A stretch of 64,000 nt of DNA from VRUE01 sp963702575 (GCA_963702575.1 CAVPCU010000008.1:1-64000); one strand, 5' to 3'. Shown: positions 53,587 through 62,727, numbered from the stretch's first letter. Translations and numbers: made by a program. The notes: generated by a model not told the origin, from the letters alone.

Positions 53587-54528
53587 ATGGGTCAGCCACC
53601 CGCATACGAGCGCCTCGGCACGCGCGGGCGGCTCGAACGGCGCGCCGCGGTGCTGCGCCGCGAGCTCTTCCTCGAGCTCGACCACGACCCCTCGCGCGCG
53701 GAGCTCGTCCTCGGCAGCGGCCGCGGCGGCACCACCTGGCTGGCGGAAGCGATCGCCCGCGAGCACCGCAGCCGCCTCATGTTCGAGCCCTTCCACCCGA
53801 TCTGGGGGCCGCTCGGCGAGGAGCTGCGGCTCTTCCTCGACCCGGGCGTCGCGGCTCCGGGGCTCGAGCGTGCGGTCGACCGCCTGCTGGCCGGCCGGGT
53901 GCGCAGCGGCCACGTCGACCAGGTGCCGACGGCACGCCTGACGCACGGCCGCGTGCTCAAGGACATCCACGCCACCAACCTGCTCCCCTGGCTGCGCGCC
54001 CGCCATCCCCAGCTGCCGATCGTCTACCTCCTCCGTCACCCGATCGCCACCTCCTTCTCACGCCTGCGCTCCGACGTCTTCAGCGGCCTCGGCCCCTACC
54101 TGGCGACGCCGCGCGGGCGCGCCGACGCCGAGGACTCGCCGGTCGCCGCCTGGCTGCCGCTGTACGACCGCTACCGCGAGGACCCCGAGCCGCTGGTGGG
54201 CCTGGTCGCCGAATGGTGCATCGAGAACGTCTACCCGCTGAGCCGCATCGAGGCGGATTCCGCCAAGCTCGAGTTCTACGAGACGCTCGTCCTCGACCCG
54301 GCGGCCGAGGCGGCGCGCCGCCCCTCGGCGATGGACTGGCTCGGTACGGCCAAGGCCGCCAGTCGCTCGGGGGACTGGCGGGCGGTCCTCGGCCGCTGGC
54401 AGAGCGAGGTCCCGCACCCACTGGTCGAGCGCTGCCTCGCGGTGCTCGCCGAGTTCGGCCTCGAGGGTCTCTACGGCGAGGACCCGCTGCCGCTGGGCGA
54501 GGGGCGTGCGAGTGCCCGCCCGGGCTGA
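53587..54528 (+). CDS. sulfotransferase family protein
   Basis: 313 aa from the ATG at 53587 (MGQPPAYERLGTRGRLERRA). LVLGSGRGGTTWLAEAIARE is the PAPS 5'-loop, and IVYLLRHPIATSFSRLRSDV the 3'-phosphate block, with a His in place of the usual Asp of RDP. FYETLVLDP matches the later conserved strand. Related to eukaryote-like Sulfotransfer_1/3 proteins. It overlaps the next glycosyltransferase start by 23 bp, which points to a shared product. Confidence 0.82.
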   Translation: MGQPPAYERLGTRGRLERRAAVLRRELFLELDHDPSRAELVLGSGRGGTTWLAEAIAREHRSRLMFEPFHPIWGPLGEELRLFLDPGVAAPGLERAVDRLLAGRVRSGHVDQVPTARLTHGRVLKDIHATNLLPWLRARHPQLPIVYLLRHPIATSFSRLRSDVFSGLGPYLATPRGRADAEDSPVAAWLPLYDRYREDPEPLVGLVAEWCIENVYPLSRIEADSAKLEFYETLVLDPAAEAARRPSAMDWLGTAKAASRSGDWRAVLGRWQSEVPHPLVERCLAVLAEFGLEGLYGEDPLPLGEGRASARPG

Positions 54529-55810
54529 GGCCTGGCGCGGCGCCGGGCCGGCGCTGCGCGTGCTCTACGTCTGCTACCTCTCGCTCGAGGACCCGCTCGC
54601 GCACAGCCAAGTCGTCGCCTACCTGGCCGGGCTCGCCGAGCGCGGCCACGTCGTCCACCTGATGACCTTCGAGCCGGGCGCCGCGGCGGCCGGCGCCGCG
54701 CGCGAGACCGAGGCGGCGCTCGCCGCGCGCGAGACCGAGGCGGCACTCGCCGCGCGCGGGATCGCCTGGCACCGGCGCCGCTACCACAAGCGCCCCTCGC
54801 TGCCCGCGACCCTGTTCGACGCCCTCGCCGGAGCGCTGGCGGCGGCGCGGCTGGTGCGCCGCCACCGGCTCGACGCGATCCACGCCCGCAACCACGTGCC
54901 GGCGGCGATCGCGCTGATCGCCTGCCGACTGGCCGGCTGCCGGATGATCTTCGACCTCCGCGGCCTGATGGCGGAGGAGTACGCCGACGCCGGGATCTGG
55001 AAGCGCGGCGGCCTCGCCTACCGGCTGACGCAGTGGGTCCAGCGGGTCGCGCTGCGGCGGGCCGACGGCCTCGTCACCCTGACCGAGGCCGTCCGCCCCC
55101 ACCTGAGCGAGGCGCGGGCCGGCCCGGAGACGACGTTCGTCATCCCCTGCTGCGCCGACTTCGAGCGGATCGAGGCGCGCGCGCCCGAACGCGAGGCGGC
55201 GCGGCGCGAGCTCGAGGCGGGCGAGCGCCCGGCGATGGTCTACGTCGGCAAGTTCACCGGCTGGTACATGGAGCGCGAGATGGCGGAGCTCTTCGCCGTC
55301 GCCAGGCGCTCGCAGCCCGGCCTGCTCTTCGTCGTCGTCACCCAGGCCGACCCGGCGCCGATGCTGGCCGAGCTCGGCCGCTGCGAGATCGGGCCCGAGG
55401 ACTACCGGGTGCTGCGCGCCGAGCCGGGGGAGATCGGGCGCTACCTCGCCGCCGCCGACTTCGGCATCTCCTTCGTGCGGCCCTGCTTCTCGAAGATCTC
55501 CTCCTCGCCGACCAAGATCGGCGAGTACCTGGCCGCCGGCCTGCCGGTCCTCTCGACCGCGCGGATCGGCGACGTCGACGAGCTGCTCGGCGCGAACCGC
55601 GTCGGCGCCCTGATCGACGAGTTCTCGGCGGCGGGCTACGAGGCCGCGGCGGCGACGATGCGCGAGCTCTGCGCGGACCCCGGGACGAGCGAGCGCTGCC
55701 GCGCGGTCGCCCGCCGCGAGCTCTCCCTGCGCGAGGTCGGCATCCCGCGCTACGACGCGCTCTACCGGCGCCTCGCAGCGAGCGGCGAGCGCAGCTTGGC
55801 GCCGAGGTAG
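54506..55810 (+). CDS. glycosyltransferase family 4
   Basis: 434 aa, GT-B fold. N-terminal domain: RVLYVCYLSLEDPLAHSQVV, IHARNHVPAAIALIACRLAG, MIFDLRGLMAEEYADAG. C-terminal domain: MVYVGKFTGWYMEREMAELF, and FSKISSSPTKIGEYLAAGLP with the conserved Lys and Glu of the donor site. A perfect 9-residue duplication (RETEAALAARETEAALAA) lies near residue 70, between two helices. Its 3' end overlaps the convergent GT2 gene by 49 bp. Confidence 0.88.
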   Translation: MRVPARAEAWRGAGPALRVLYVCYLSLEDPLAHSQVVAYLAGLAERGHVVHLMTFEPGAAAAGAARETEAALAARETEAALAARGIAWHRRRYHKRPSLPATLFDALAGALAAARLVRRHRLDAIHARNHVPAAIALIACRLAGCRMIFDLRGLMAEEYADAGIWKRGGLAYRLTQWVQRVALRRADGLVTLTEAVRPHLSEARAGPETTFVIPCCADFERIEARAPEREAARRELEAGERPAMVYVGKFTGWYMEREMAELFAVARRSQPGLLFVVVTQADPAPMLAELGRCEIGPEDYRVLRAEPGEIGRYLAAADFGISFVRPCFSKISSSPTKIGEYLAAGLPVLSTARIGDVDELLGANRVGALIDEFSAAGYEAAAATMRELCADPGTSERCRAVARRELSLREVGIPRYDALYRRLAASGERSLAPR

Positions 55811-56814
55811 CCGCGCGCGACCGGCGAGAGCAGCAGCCGCCGGTAGCACAGCGCCTCGCGGCCGGCGGCGAGGCGCAGGCCCGGGCTTCCCTTCAGCGCC
55901 GCCTGCGCGAGGATGTCGACGCGCTGCAGGTCGGCGGCGTCGCGGATCTCGGCCGCCGCGCCCGGCTCGCGGGCGAGGAAGGCGGTCTCGACGCGGTCGA
56001 GCAGGCGCAGCCCCTCGCCGAGGTCGGCGGCACCGGTCGTGGCGTCCATCCGGTTGACCAGCACCCGGTGGGCGCCGGGGCTCGGCCGGAGGTCGAGCGT
56101 GCGCTCGAGGTAGCGCCGAGCGCAGAGGACGAAGTTCTCGACCTGGAGGCGCTCGTGGCGCAGCGAGACGCCGTCGGGGTCGATCCGGATCCTCATCAGC
56201 GGCTCGGCGAGGTTGCCGAAGCCGGCGCCGGCCGAGAGCATCCGGGTGAAGGTCTCGTAGTCCTCGGTGTGGAGGCTGTCCGCCGCCGCCCCGTAGGGGT
56301 GCGCGCGCATGACCGCCGCCCGCGCGATCAGCGTCGGGTGCATCACCGGGGTGGCGAAAAGCGCCGCGAACCGCGCCCCGCCGGGGCCGAGGCAGCGCAG
56401 CGGCCGCGGCGGCGGCGGGCGGCGGCCGTCGGCGCCGATCAATGTGGCGGCGGTGCCGAGGAGGTCGATCTCCGGCCGGGCGGCCAGCGCCGCGACCTGG
56501 CGCTCGATCCGCTCCGGCATCGCCACGTCGTCGGCGTCCATCCGCGCGATCAGCTCGCCGCGGGCCTCGGCGACGCCGCGGTCGAGCGTCCCGATCACCC
56601 CCAGGTTCGACGGGTTGGAGAGGAGGCGGACGCGCTCGTCGCGGGAGGCGTAGTCCGCGAGGATCGCCGCCGTGCGGTCGCTCGAGGCGTCGTCGATGGC
56701 GAGGATCTCGAGCCTGGCGTAGGTCTGGGCGAGCAGCGAGTCGAGCGCCGCGCCGAGCGTGCGCTCGGCCTCGAAGCAGGGCAACAGCACCGAGACCAGC
56801 GGCGACCCGCTCAC
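55762..56814 (-). CDS. glycosyltransferase family 2
   Basis: 350 aa from a GTG at 56814 that overlaps the upstream stop (GTGA). VSVLLPCFEAERTLGAALDS starts the GT-A fold, IDDASSDRTAAILADYASRD binds the nucleotide, and LIARMDADDVAMPERIERQV contains the D-x-D metal site. HPTLIARAAVMRAHPYG and EDYETFTRMLSAG complete the acceptor region. A C-terminal helical region of about 110 residues has no clear match. Soluble or peripherally bound. Confidence 0.88.
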   Translation of the reverse strand: MSGSPLVSVLLPCFEAERTLGAALDSLLAQTYARLEILAIDDASSDRTAAILADYASRDERVRLLSNPSNLGVIGTLDRGVAEARGELIARMDADDVAMPERIERQVAALAARPEIDLLGTAATLIGADGRRPPPPRPLRCLGPGGARFAALFATPVMHPTLIARAAVMRAHPYGAAADSLHTEDYETFTRMLSAGAGFGNLAEPLMRIRIDPDGVSLRHERLQVENFVLCARRYLERTLDLRPSPGAHRVLVNRMDATTGAADLGEGLRLLDRVETAFLAREPGAAAEIRDAADLQRVDILAQAALKGSPGLRLAAGREALCYRRLLLSPVARGYLGAKLRSPLAARRR

Positions 56815-57794
56815 GATCCGAGGCCGTCGCGGACGGCTTTGCGCAGCAGCGGGTTCGCCGGCCACTGCCAGGCCGCCGCCAGCAGGGCGCCGGCGCGGCG
56901 GCGGCCGCCCGAGCCGGCGCGGTAGCGCCAGAGCTGGTAGTCGGAGCGGCAGCGCCGCCGCTCGCCCGCGGTGACCAGCGGGTAGCGCTCGCGCGCCTCG
57001 AGCGTCGCCGCGAGCCGGGCCGAGCCGCCGAACGGGACGCCGTTGAAGCTGTGCGGCGCGGGGGTCTCGAAGGGCACGTGGCGAAGCTCTTGCTCGATCA
57101 GCTCGCGCTCCGGTGCGGTGATCTGGTCGGCGTCGGCGGGCAGCAGGGTGGCCCGGGTGACCGAGGGGTGGAGGTGCCAGATGCAGGTGTCGGCCAGGTC
57201 CCTGGCGACGTTGAAGGGCGCCGGCGCGAGGCCGGAGCGGTAGAAGCGGTAGCTGTGCTCGGTGTGGCCCCAGCGGCGGTACTCGGCGAAGCGCGGGTGC
57301 CACCCCCCCACCTGCTCCAGCCCGGGGCCGGTGAAGAAGTTGAAGCCGGCGCTGCCGAACATGCCGTGCAGGACACGGTGCCCGGCGATCGTCGACTCGC
57401 CGGTCGGCTTGCGCACCCGCGCCCGGTTGAAGAGCGAGAAGTGGTGGATGCCGCTCGCCCGGGCCAGCTCGACGTGCGCCGCGAAGACCGAGCCGTCGAC
57501 CAGCTCGACGTCGTCCTCGACGAAGAAGTAGTGGTCGAACTCGGGGAAGCGGACGAAGGCGCGGTTCTTGGCGATCCCGACGCCCTCGCGGCGCTCCGAG
57601 CTGACCAGCGGGATCCCCCACTCCTGGCAGAAGCGAACGGTCTCCTCGTCGGCGCCGTCGAGCGAGACGAGCAGGGAGAGGCGCGGGTCGCGGGCGCAGA
57701 GCTCGGCGAAGTGCGGCAGGTAGCGGCGCACGTATTGCGGCCGGTCGCAGGTGGTCACGCAGACCAGCGCGCGGTAGTCCTCCGGCGCCGTCAT
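56811..57794 (-). CDS. glycosyltransferase, GT-A type
   Basis: 327 aa. LVCVTTCDRPQYVRRYLPHF at the start, GIAKNRAFVRFPEFDHYFFV followed by EDDVELVD (D-x-D-like metal site), FNFFTGPGLEQVGGWHPRFA and YRRWGHTEHSYRFYRSGLAP resemble GT2-type enzymes with a G-H-T/E acceptor segment. ATGA overlap with the GT14 gene upstream and GTGA with the GT2 gene downstream. Donor and linkage cannot be read from sequence. Confidence 0.8.
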   Translation of the reverse strand: MTAPEDYRALVCVTTCDRPQYVRRYLPHFAELCARDPRLSLLVSLDGADEETVRFCQEWGIPLVSSERREGVGIAKNRAFVRFPEFDHYFFVEDDVELVDGSVFAAHVELARASGIHHFSLFNRARVRKPTGESTIAGHRVLHGMFGSAGFNFFTGPGLEQVGGWHPRFAEYRRWGHTEHSYRFYRSGLAPAPFNVARDLADTCIWHLHPSVTRATLLPADADQITAPERELIEQELRHVPFETPAPHSFNGVPFGGSARLAATLEARERYPLVTAGERRRCRSDYQLWRYRAGSGGRRRAGALLAAAWQWPANPLLRKAVRDGLGS

Positions 57795-58702
57795 ACCGCC
57801 ACCCGCTCGCGCAGCGCGGCGAGCGCCGAGCCAGCCGCGGCCGAGTCGAACTTGCGCGCGAACAGCGCCTCGCTCTCGAGCATCGCCGGCAGGTCCCCGG
57901 CGCCGAGGGCCCGCGGGTGGCTCCCGCCCGCCGGCCAGCGCATGAAGCGCAGCGAGTCGTCGACGACCTCGTGCTCGTCGGCGAACTCGGTGCCCGCGAG
58001 GATGCTCTGGAAGAAGAGCTCGTCGGGGCAGAGCGTGTGCTCGTGGTAGCGGCGGTAGCCGGGGTGCTCGGCGAGGAAGCCGAGCACCCGCTCGGCCGCG
58101 GCGCGGCTCAGGTTCCACCACTGCGAGCCGCCGTAGGGGCGCGCGTAGGCGGGGAAGCGGCGGGCGGGCCTGAGCGCGGAGCGCGCCCGCAGCAGCTCGT
58201 TCAGCAGCCGCCCCCTGCGGTTGAGGAAGCTCGTGTCCTCGCCGCGGGGGACGCAGGTCTCGCGCCGGCCGCGGAGGGTGTAGGTGTAGAAGTCGGTGCG
58301 GTCGCGGCCTTCGAAGCGCCAGCGCGGGTCGGGCAGGGGGAAGTGGTCGAGGTAGCTGCGCGACCCGGCCGCCTCGGCGAGCTCGAGGATCTCCTCGACC
58401 GGGCGCAGGGGGAAGTCCTGGCCGCTGATCAGGACGAAGTACCCGCAGCCCTCGGCGAGGCCGCGGGCGAGGCCCTCGAGCGCGGCGTCGACGAGCTGGG
58501 GGCTCCCCCAGGTGGCGGCGTGGCGCGGCAGCAGCGCGACGTCGTCCAGCCCGGCCTCCGTCAGGGCGGCGGCGAACCCGTCCAGCGGAGAGCGCCGGTC
58601 GACGTGCAGGTAGGCGCGAGCCCGCGGGTGGCGCAGCGCCGAGAGCAGGAGGGCGAGCTGGCCCGGCCGCTCGTGCGCGAGGACGATGCAGGCGAGCTTC
58701 AC
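57791..58702 (-). CDS. core-2/I-branching-type glycosyltransferase (GT14-like)
   Basis: 303 aa. ACIVLAHERPGQLALLLSAL, AYLHVDRRSPLDGFAAAL, GYFVLISGQDFPLRPVEEIL, YGGSQWWNLSRAAAERVLGF and CPDELFFQSILAGTEFADE are the ordered motifs of the Branch family (GT14: beta-1,6-GlcNAc or xylosyl transferase activities are known in it). The S-G-x-D-F-P-L and DELFFQ blocks are conserved, which suggests an active enzyme. It would add side branches to the glycan. GTG start at 58702. Confidence 0.88.
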   Translation of the reverse strand: MKLACIVLAHERPGQLALLLSALRHPRARAYLHVDRRSPLDGFAAALTEAGLDDVALLPRHAATWGSPQLVDAALEGLARGLAEGCGYFVLISGQDFPLRPVEEILELAEAAGSRSYLDHFPLPDPRWRFEGRDRTDFYTYTLRGRRETCVPRGEDTSFLNRRGRLLNELLRARSALRPARRFPAYARPYGGSQWWNLSRAAAERVLGFLAEHPGYRRYHEHTLCPDELFFQSILAGTEFADEHEVVDDSLRFMRWPAGGSHPRALGAGDLPAMLESEALFARKFDSAAAGSALAALRERVAV

Positions 58703-58715
58703 CGGGGCCGCCGCC

Positions 58716-59408
58716 TCAGAGGCACTCGTCGATCAGGGCCGGCGTCAGCGGCTGGGTGAACAGTGCCTGCTTGGCCCGGATCTCCTCGTGGCTCCAGGTC
58801 CACCACGAGGAGGCGAGCAGCCGCTCGACGACCTCCTCCTCGAAGCGGAAGCGCACGGGCTCGGCCGGGGCGCCGGCGGCGATCGCGTAGGGCGGCACGT
58901 CGCGGGAGACGACCGAGCCGGCGCCGATCACCGCTCCGGTGCCGATGCTCACCCCCGCCATCACGTGGGCGCCGGCGCCGATCCAGACGTCGTGGCCGAT
59001 CCGGATCGGGCCGGCGCTGAGGATCTCCTCCTCGATCGGCCGGCCGAGGACGTTGCGGCCGACGTAGTAGGTGGAGATGCGGCTCGGGTCGTGGCCGAAC
59101 CCGTGCACGCCGATGCCGCGCGCGAGCGAGCAGAAGTTGCCGATCTCGACCGGGTTGCCGCGGGCGGCGACGTGGATGTCCGGCCCCCACAGGGAGGAGT
59201 TCGCCCCGATCCTCACCGGCCCGGAGAGGGTGACGCGGTGGAGGCGGGCGTACGCGCCGACCTCGACCGGCCCGTGCAGCGCCGAGGCGGTGACGCTCGC
59301 CAGCGGCGAGACCTGGGCGGCGGTGTCGATGCGATTCGGTCGCCTCGCCGAGCGCAGCGCGAGATCGAGCAACCGCAGCCTCGCTCTCGCAGGAAATGGC
59401 GAAGACAT
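58716..59408 (-). CDS. hexapeptide-repeat acetyltransferase (CatB/XAT-like)
   Basis: 230 aa. Left-handed beta-helix hexads run through VSPLASVTASALHGPVEVGA, VRIGANSSLWGPDIHVA and PIRIGHDVWIGAGAHVMAGV, ending with AIGTGAVIGAGSVVSRDVPP-type coils. HGFGHDPSRISTYY supplies the catalytic His of the xenobiotic acyltransferase group. Probably O-acetylates a sugar of the glycan. It has its own -10 (TACAAT, 59422-59417) ending 8 bp before the ATG, inside the preceding gene's stop region. Confidence 0.85.
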   Translation of the reverse strand: MSSPFPARARLRLLDLALRSARRPNRIDTAAQVSPLASVTASALHGPVEVGAYARLHRVTLSGPVRIGANSSLWGPDIHVAARGNPVEIGNFCSLARGIGVHGFGHDPSRISTYYVGRNVLGRPIEEEILSAGPIRIGHDVWIGAGAHVMAGVSIGTGAVIGAGSVVSRDVPPYAIAAGAPAEPVRFRFEEEVVERLLASSWWTWSHEEIRAKQALFTQPLTPALIDECL

Positions 59409-59414
59409 GGACTT

Positions 59415-60659
59415 TTATTGTAGGTCGTCGCGGAGGGCCAGCAGGCGGTCGGCGAAGGCGTTGTAGTTGGCGCCCGCCTCGAAGCGCCGGCGGAAGCGGG
59501 CGCGCACCTCCTCGGGGTCGAAGCGGCCCGGCTCGAGCGCCGCCCGCAGGCCCGCGGCGACCCCCTCCGGCCCCTCTCCGGGAGCCAGCAGGACGCCGGT
59601 CTCCGCGCCGACGATCTCGCCCACGCCGCCGGCCTCGACGGCGACGATCGGGACGCCGTAGCTCTGCGCCTCCATCATCGAGACCGGCAGGCCCTCGGAG
59701 AGGCTGAGCGAGAGCAGCGCGTCGACGTGCTCGGCCGCGTAGAGGTCGAGCACGTCGCGGTTGTCGACGTGGCCGCGCAGCTCCCAGGCCGCGCCGGGGC
59801 CCTCGCGACCGAGCAGGCGCTCCGCCGCGGCGGCGACGCGCGCCCGCTCGGGCCCGTCGCCGAGGTGGATCCAGCGGACCGGGGCACCCAGCCGCGCCAG
59901 CGCCTCGGGGACGAGGTGGATGCGCTTCTGCGGGTCGAGCCGCGCGCAGGTGAGGACCAGCGGCGGGGCGCCGCTCGCCCGCGGCGGGCCGGCGCGCCCC
60001 GGGTCGGCGACGCCGAGGCGCTGCACGGCGATCTTCTCCGCCTGCGCCGGGATGCGCTCGCCGAGGTAGGCGGCGCCGAAGTCCGAGACGGCGAAGATCG
60101 CGTCGAGGCCGCGCGCCTTCGCCCCGCGGAAGGGGACCGCCAGCCCGCCCCAGCGCTCGTCGTAGAGGTCGAACCCGTGCACCCGCGAGACAGCGATGCG
60201 GATCGCGCCCGACTCGCGCAGGAGCGCCAGCGCGAGCGTGCTGTTCTCGAACCAGTAGTCGTAGAAGACGGCGCCGGCGAGGCCGCGCTCGCCGACGAAC
60301 CGCGCCAGCGAGCGGCGCTTGAGCAGGTTGCGGGCGAGGTTGTCGAGGTAGCGGCGCGGGGGCGGCGCCCGCCGGCCGCCGACCTCGGCGCGCGAGCTGC
60401 GCAGCAGCACCGAGGCCGCCTCGCGGGTGGCGAGGGCGCGCCGCAGCGAGCCGCGGGCGGGCCGCTCGAGCCAATCCATCTCGACCAGCTCGACGTTGGC
60501 CGGCAGCGCCCGCGTGCCGGGCTCGCGGCGCGAGGGCAGGACGTAGACGCGGCGGAAGCGCTCCGCCAGCACGCCGATCTCGGCCTCGAGGAAGGTCTCG
60601 GCCTCGTTGCCGAACGGGTAGGCGAGCGTCAGCAGGACGAGGTCGGTCGCGGCGCTCAT
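59415..60659 (-). CDS. glycosyltransferase family 4
   Basis: 414 aa, GT-B fold. DLVLLTLAYPFGNEAETFLE is the first strand with the E-x-E variant of the GT4 start. RIAVSRVHGFDLYDERWGG, KIAVQRLGVADPGRAGPP and LVLTCARLDPQKRIHLVPEA follow, then SLSLSEGLPVSMMEAQSYGV with the E-x7-E nucleotide-sugar signature. Start ATG at 60659 overlaps the methyltransferase stop (ATGA). Cytosolic, likely builds the repeat unit. Confidence 0.9.
   Translation of the reverse strand: MSAATDLVLLTLAYPFGNEAETFLEAEIGVLAERFRRVYVLPSRREPGTRALPANVELVEMDWLERPARGSLRRALATREAASVLLRSSRAEVGGRRAPPPRRYLDNLARNLLKRRSLARFVGERGLAGAVFYDYWFENSTLALALLRESGAIRIAVSRVHGFDLYDERWGGLAVPFRGAKARGLDAIFAVSDFGAAYLGERIPAQAEKIAVQRLGVADPGRAGPPRASGAPPLVLTCARLDPQKRIHLVPEALARLGAPVRWIHLGDGPERARVAAAAERLLGREGPGAAWELRGHVDNRDVLDLYAAEHVDALLSLSLSEGLPVSMMEAQSYGVPIVAVEAGGVGEIVGAETGVLLAPGEGPEGVAAGLRAALEPGRFDPEEVRARFRRRFEAGANYNAFADRLLALRDDLQ
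59417..59422 (-). promoter_or_regulatory. internal promoter of the acetyltransferase gene
   Basis: TACAAT on the minus strand ends 8 bp before the ATG at 59408, overlaps the last codons of the glycosyltransferase gene at 59415, and predicts a leaderless transcript. Confidence 0.45.
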
Positions 60660-61360
60660 CTGCGCAGGCGCCGCACTCGCGCGGCGATCCGCGCCCGCAG
60701 CGGGACGCGCCGCGGCGGCAGCGGGGTGAAGCGCCCGACGCCGGCCCGCGGGCGCAGCACGGCGGCGACGTAGTCGCCCTCGCGCACCCAGACCGAGTAC
60801 GTCTCGAGGCGGTCGAGGTAGAGCCCGTGCGGGTAGGCGTTGGCGAGCAGGAGGTCGGCGTGGATCGGCTGGTCGACGATCTGCAGCCTCTCCGGGTGGT
60901 GCTCGCGACACCACTCGAGATAGTGGGGGCTGGGGTAGTTGAGCAGGACGACGCCGTCACGCTCGACCCAGGCGGCGACGCGCTCGAACAGCGCCGGGTG
61001 GCGCTCCAGCGGGATGTGCTCGACGATGTCGGGCAGGACGACGAAGTCGAAGCGGCCCTCGATCTCGGCCTCGAGCACGTCGACGGCCTCGAGGCGCAGG
61101 TTGGCGACGCCCTGCAGGCGTCCGCGGGCGGCCTCGATGCTGGCCGGGCTGAGGTCGACCGCGACCACCGAGCCTTGCGGGCCGACCGCGGCGGCGATCA
61201 GGCCGGTGAGGGTGCCGACGCCGCAGCCGATCTCCAGCACGGTGCGGCCCGGGCGCAGGCCGAGCGCCCGCAGCCGGGCGAGGATCGCCTGGTGGCGTTC
61301 GTTGACGCCGACGCCGGTCTGGCGGCCGACGTAGGCGTCGTAGAAGCCGGTGACGTCCAT
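60656..61360 (-). CDS. class I SAM-dependent methyltransferase
   Basis: 234 aa. RTVLEIGCGVGTLTGLIAAA is motif I, SVVAVDLSPASIEAARGRLQ the ribose-binding strand, FDFVVLPDIVEHIPLERHPA motif II and GVVLLNYPSPHYLEWCREHH motif III. It resembles UbiE/Methyltransf_11-23 enzymes that O-methylate sugars in polysaccharide clusters. Overlaps the GT4 gene by ATGA. Confidence 0.88.
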   Translation of the reverse strand: MDVTGFYDAYVGRQTGVGVNERHQAILARLRALGLRPGRTVLEIGCGVGTLTGLIAAAVGPQGSVVAVDLSPASIEAARGRLQGVANLRLEAVDVLEAEIEGRFDFVVLPDIVEHIPLERHPALFERVAAWVERDGVVLLNYPSPHYLEWCREHHPERLQIVDQPIHADLLLANAYPHGLYLDRLETYSVWVREGDYVAAVLRPRAGVGRFTPLPPRRVPLRARIAARVRRLRR

Positions 61361-61369
61361 CGCCGCGCC

Positions 61370-62644
61370 CTACGCCCCGACGGCCTGCGGGCGCAGCCGC
61401 GGCGTCTCGGCCGCGGCGGCGGGCTGGCGGCGCTCCGCCGGCCTCCAGAGGACGACGACCAGGCAGATGAACAGCGAGACGATCTGCACGCGGTAGCGGA
61501 ACGCCGTGCCGGCGTTGCCGGCGCTGAGCGAGTAGGCGACGAGCAGGAAGAAGGCCAGGTAGATCAGCGGCCCGGCGCGGGCCATGATCCGGCCGCGGTT
61601 GCGGAACAGGCTCCTGATCAGCAGGAAGAGGGCGGTGTAGGCGGCCGCCGTGCCGAGCAGGCCGAGGCCCTGGCTGATGTTCCCGAGCTGCCAGGGGAAG
61701 GGTCGCAGGAGGACGTCGAGCGAGCGGCTGGGCAGGTTCTTGACGATCGCCCCGCGGGTCGAGAAGTCGACCTGTTCGAGCTTCAGGTTGGAGCTGTCGG
61801 TGGCGTTCGCTTCCTGGGAGCCCTGGAGGTTCTTTTCGAGGCTTTCGTTGGTCGAGGCCTTGAGCACCGTGGGCGCGGCGATCGCGCCGAAGAGGATGAC
61901 GAGGGCGACCAGGGCGAGTGAGCGCATCGCGCCGCGGTTCTCCGGCCGCAGCCCGGCATGGAGGACGGTCGCGGCGCCGGCGGCGATCAGGAACCAGCCG
62001 GCGTAGTGGCGGGTGGCGACCGCGATCAGGCAGCCGGCGACGACCGGGATGAGGGCGCGGGGTTCGCCGCGCTTCCAGATCTTCGCCCCGCCGAGCGCGA
62101 CCAAACCGATCGCCAGCATCATGTTCGCCTCTTTGTGCAGCAGGCTGGAGAAGAAGATGCTCGCCGGTTCGAAGGCGAGCAGCCACATCGCCAGCACCGA
62201 CGCCCTTGGCCCGGCGAGCTCGTAGACCGCGGCCGCCAGCAGCACCAGGCCGATCGTCGCGATGCCGACCTGGGTCACCCGCATCGCCAGTTCGGGCGAG
62301 CCGAGGAGGCTGCGCTGCACCGCGAGGGTGAAGACGTGGAGTTCGTTCAGCAGCGCGTGCGTCCATTCGCCCGAGCCGAATGGCGTGCGCACGATCTTCG
62401 CGGCGTGGTCGAGGAAGGTGACCTCGTCGCCGCCGCGCAGGGTCTGCGCCACCGGGGTGAGCGAGATCAGCCCGCCGGCGATCACCCGCACCGAGAAGGC
62501 GACGAAAACCGCCGGCCCGATCGCGAACCCCGGCCTGGTGCGGCGCAGGCGGCCGACCAGCAGCGCGACGACCCCGCCCAGCAGGCCGATCGTCGCCAGC
62601 GTCACCAGCGTGTCGTGAAGGCTCTGATCGACGGTCGGGCCCAT
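61370..62644 (-). CDS. polytopic membrane protein of the glycan cluster
   Basis: 424 aa with about 10 membrane helices (LVTLATIGLLGGVVALLVGR, VGIATIGLVLLAAAVYELAG, SLALVALVILFGAIAAPTVL). An outside-facing loop contains HYAGWFLIAAG and KNLQGSQEANATDSSNLKLE. The ISQGLGLLGTAAAYTALFLL segment and the RYRVQIVSLFICLVVVL ending resemble ArnT/dolichyl-phosphate mannosyltransferase-like or Wzy-like proteins without a diagnostic motif. Probably polymerase, transferase or flippase; I cannot choose. It is divergent from the chain-length regulator gene. Confidence 0.7.
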   Translation of the reverse strand: MGPTVDQSLHDTLVTLATIGLLGGVVALLVGRLRRTRPGFAIGPAVFVAFSVRVIAGGLISLTPVAQTLRGGDEVTFLDHAAKIVRTPFGSGEWTHALLNELHVFTLAVQRSLLGSPELAMRVTQVGIATIGLVLLAAAVYELAGPRASVLAMWLLAFEPASIFFSSLLHKEANMMLAIGLVALGGAKIWKRGEPRALIPVVAGCLIAVATRHYAGWFLIAAGAATVLHAGLRPENRGAMRSLALVALVILFGAIAAPTVLKASTNESLEKNLQGSQEANATDSSNLKLEQVDFSTRGAIVKNLPSRSLDVLLRPFPWQLGNISQGLGLLGTAAAYTALFLLIRSLFRNRGRIMARAGPLIYLAFFLLVAYSLSAGNAGTAFRYRVQIVSLFICLVVVLWRPAERRQPAAAAETPRLRPQAVGA

Positions 62645-62712
62645 CTCAGGCGTGACGCAGCCGGGTTCGGTGCACGGACGTAAATCCGGCTGGAGGTCCC
62701 GCTAAGTATCCA

Positions 62713-62718
62713 TATAAT
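62713..62718 (+). promoter_or_regulatory. -10 box of the Wzz/BY-kinase gene
   Basis: A consensus TATAAT ends 9 bp before the GTG at 62728. There is no ribosome-binding site in between and no clear -35, predicting a leaderless transcript. The spacing selects the GTG over a TTG at 62722. Confidence 0.55.
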
Positions 62719-62727
62719 CGCTTGTCT

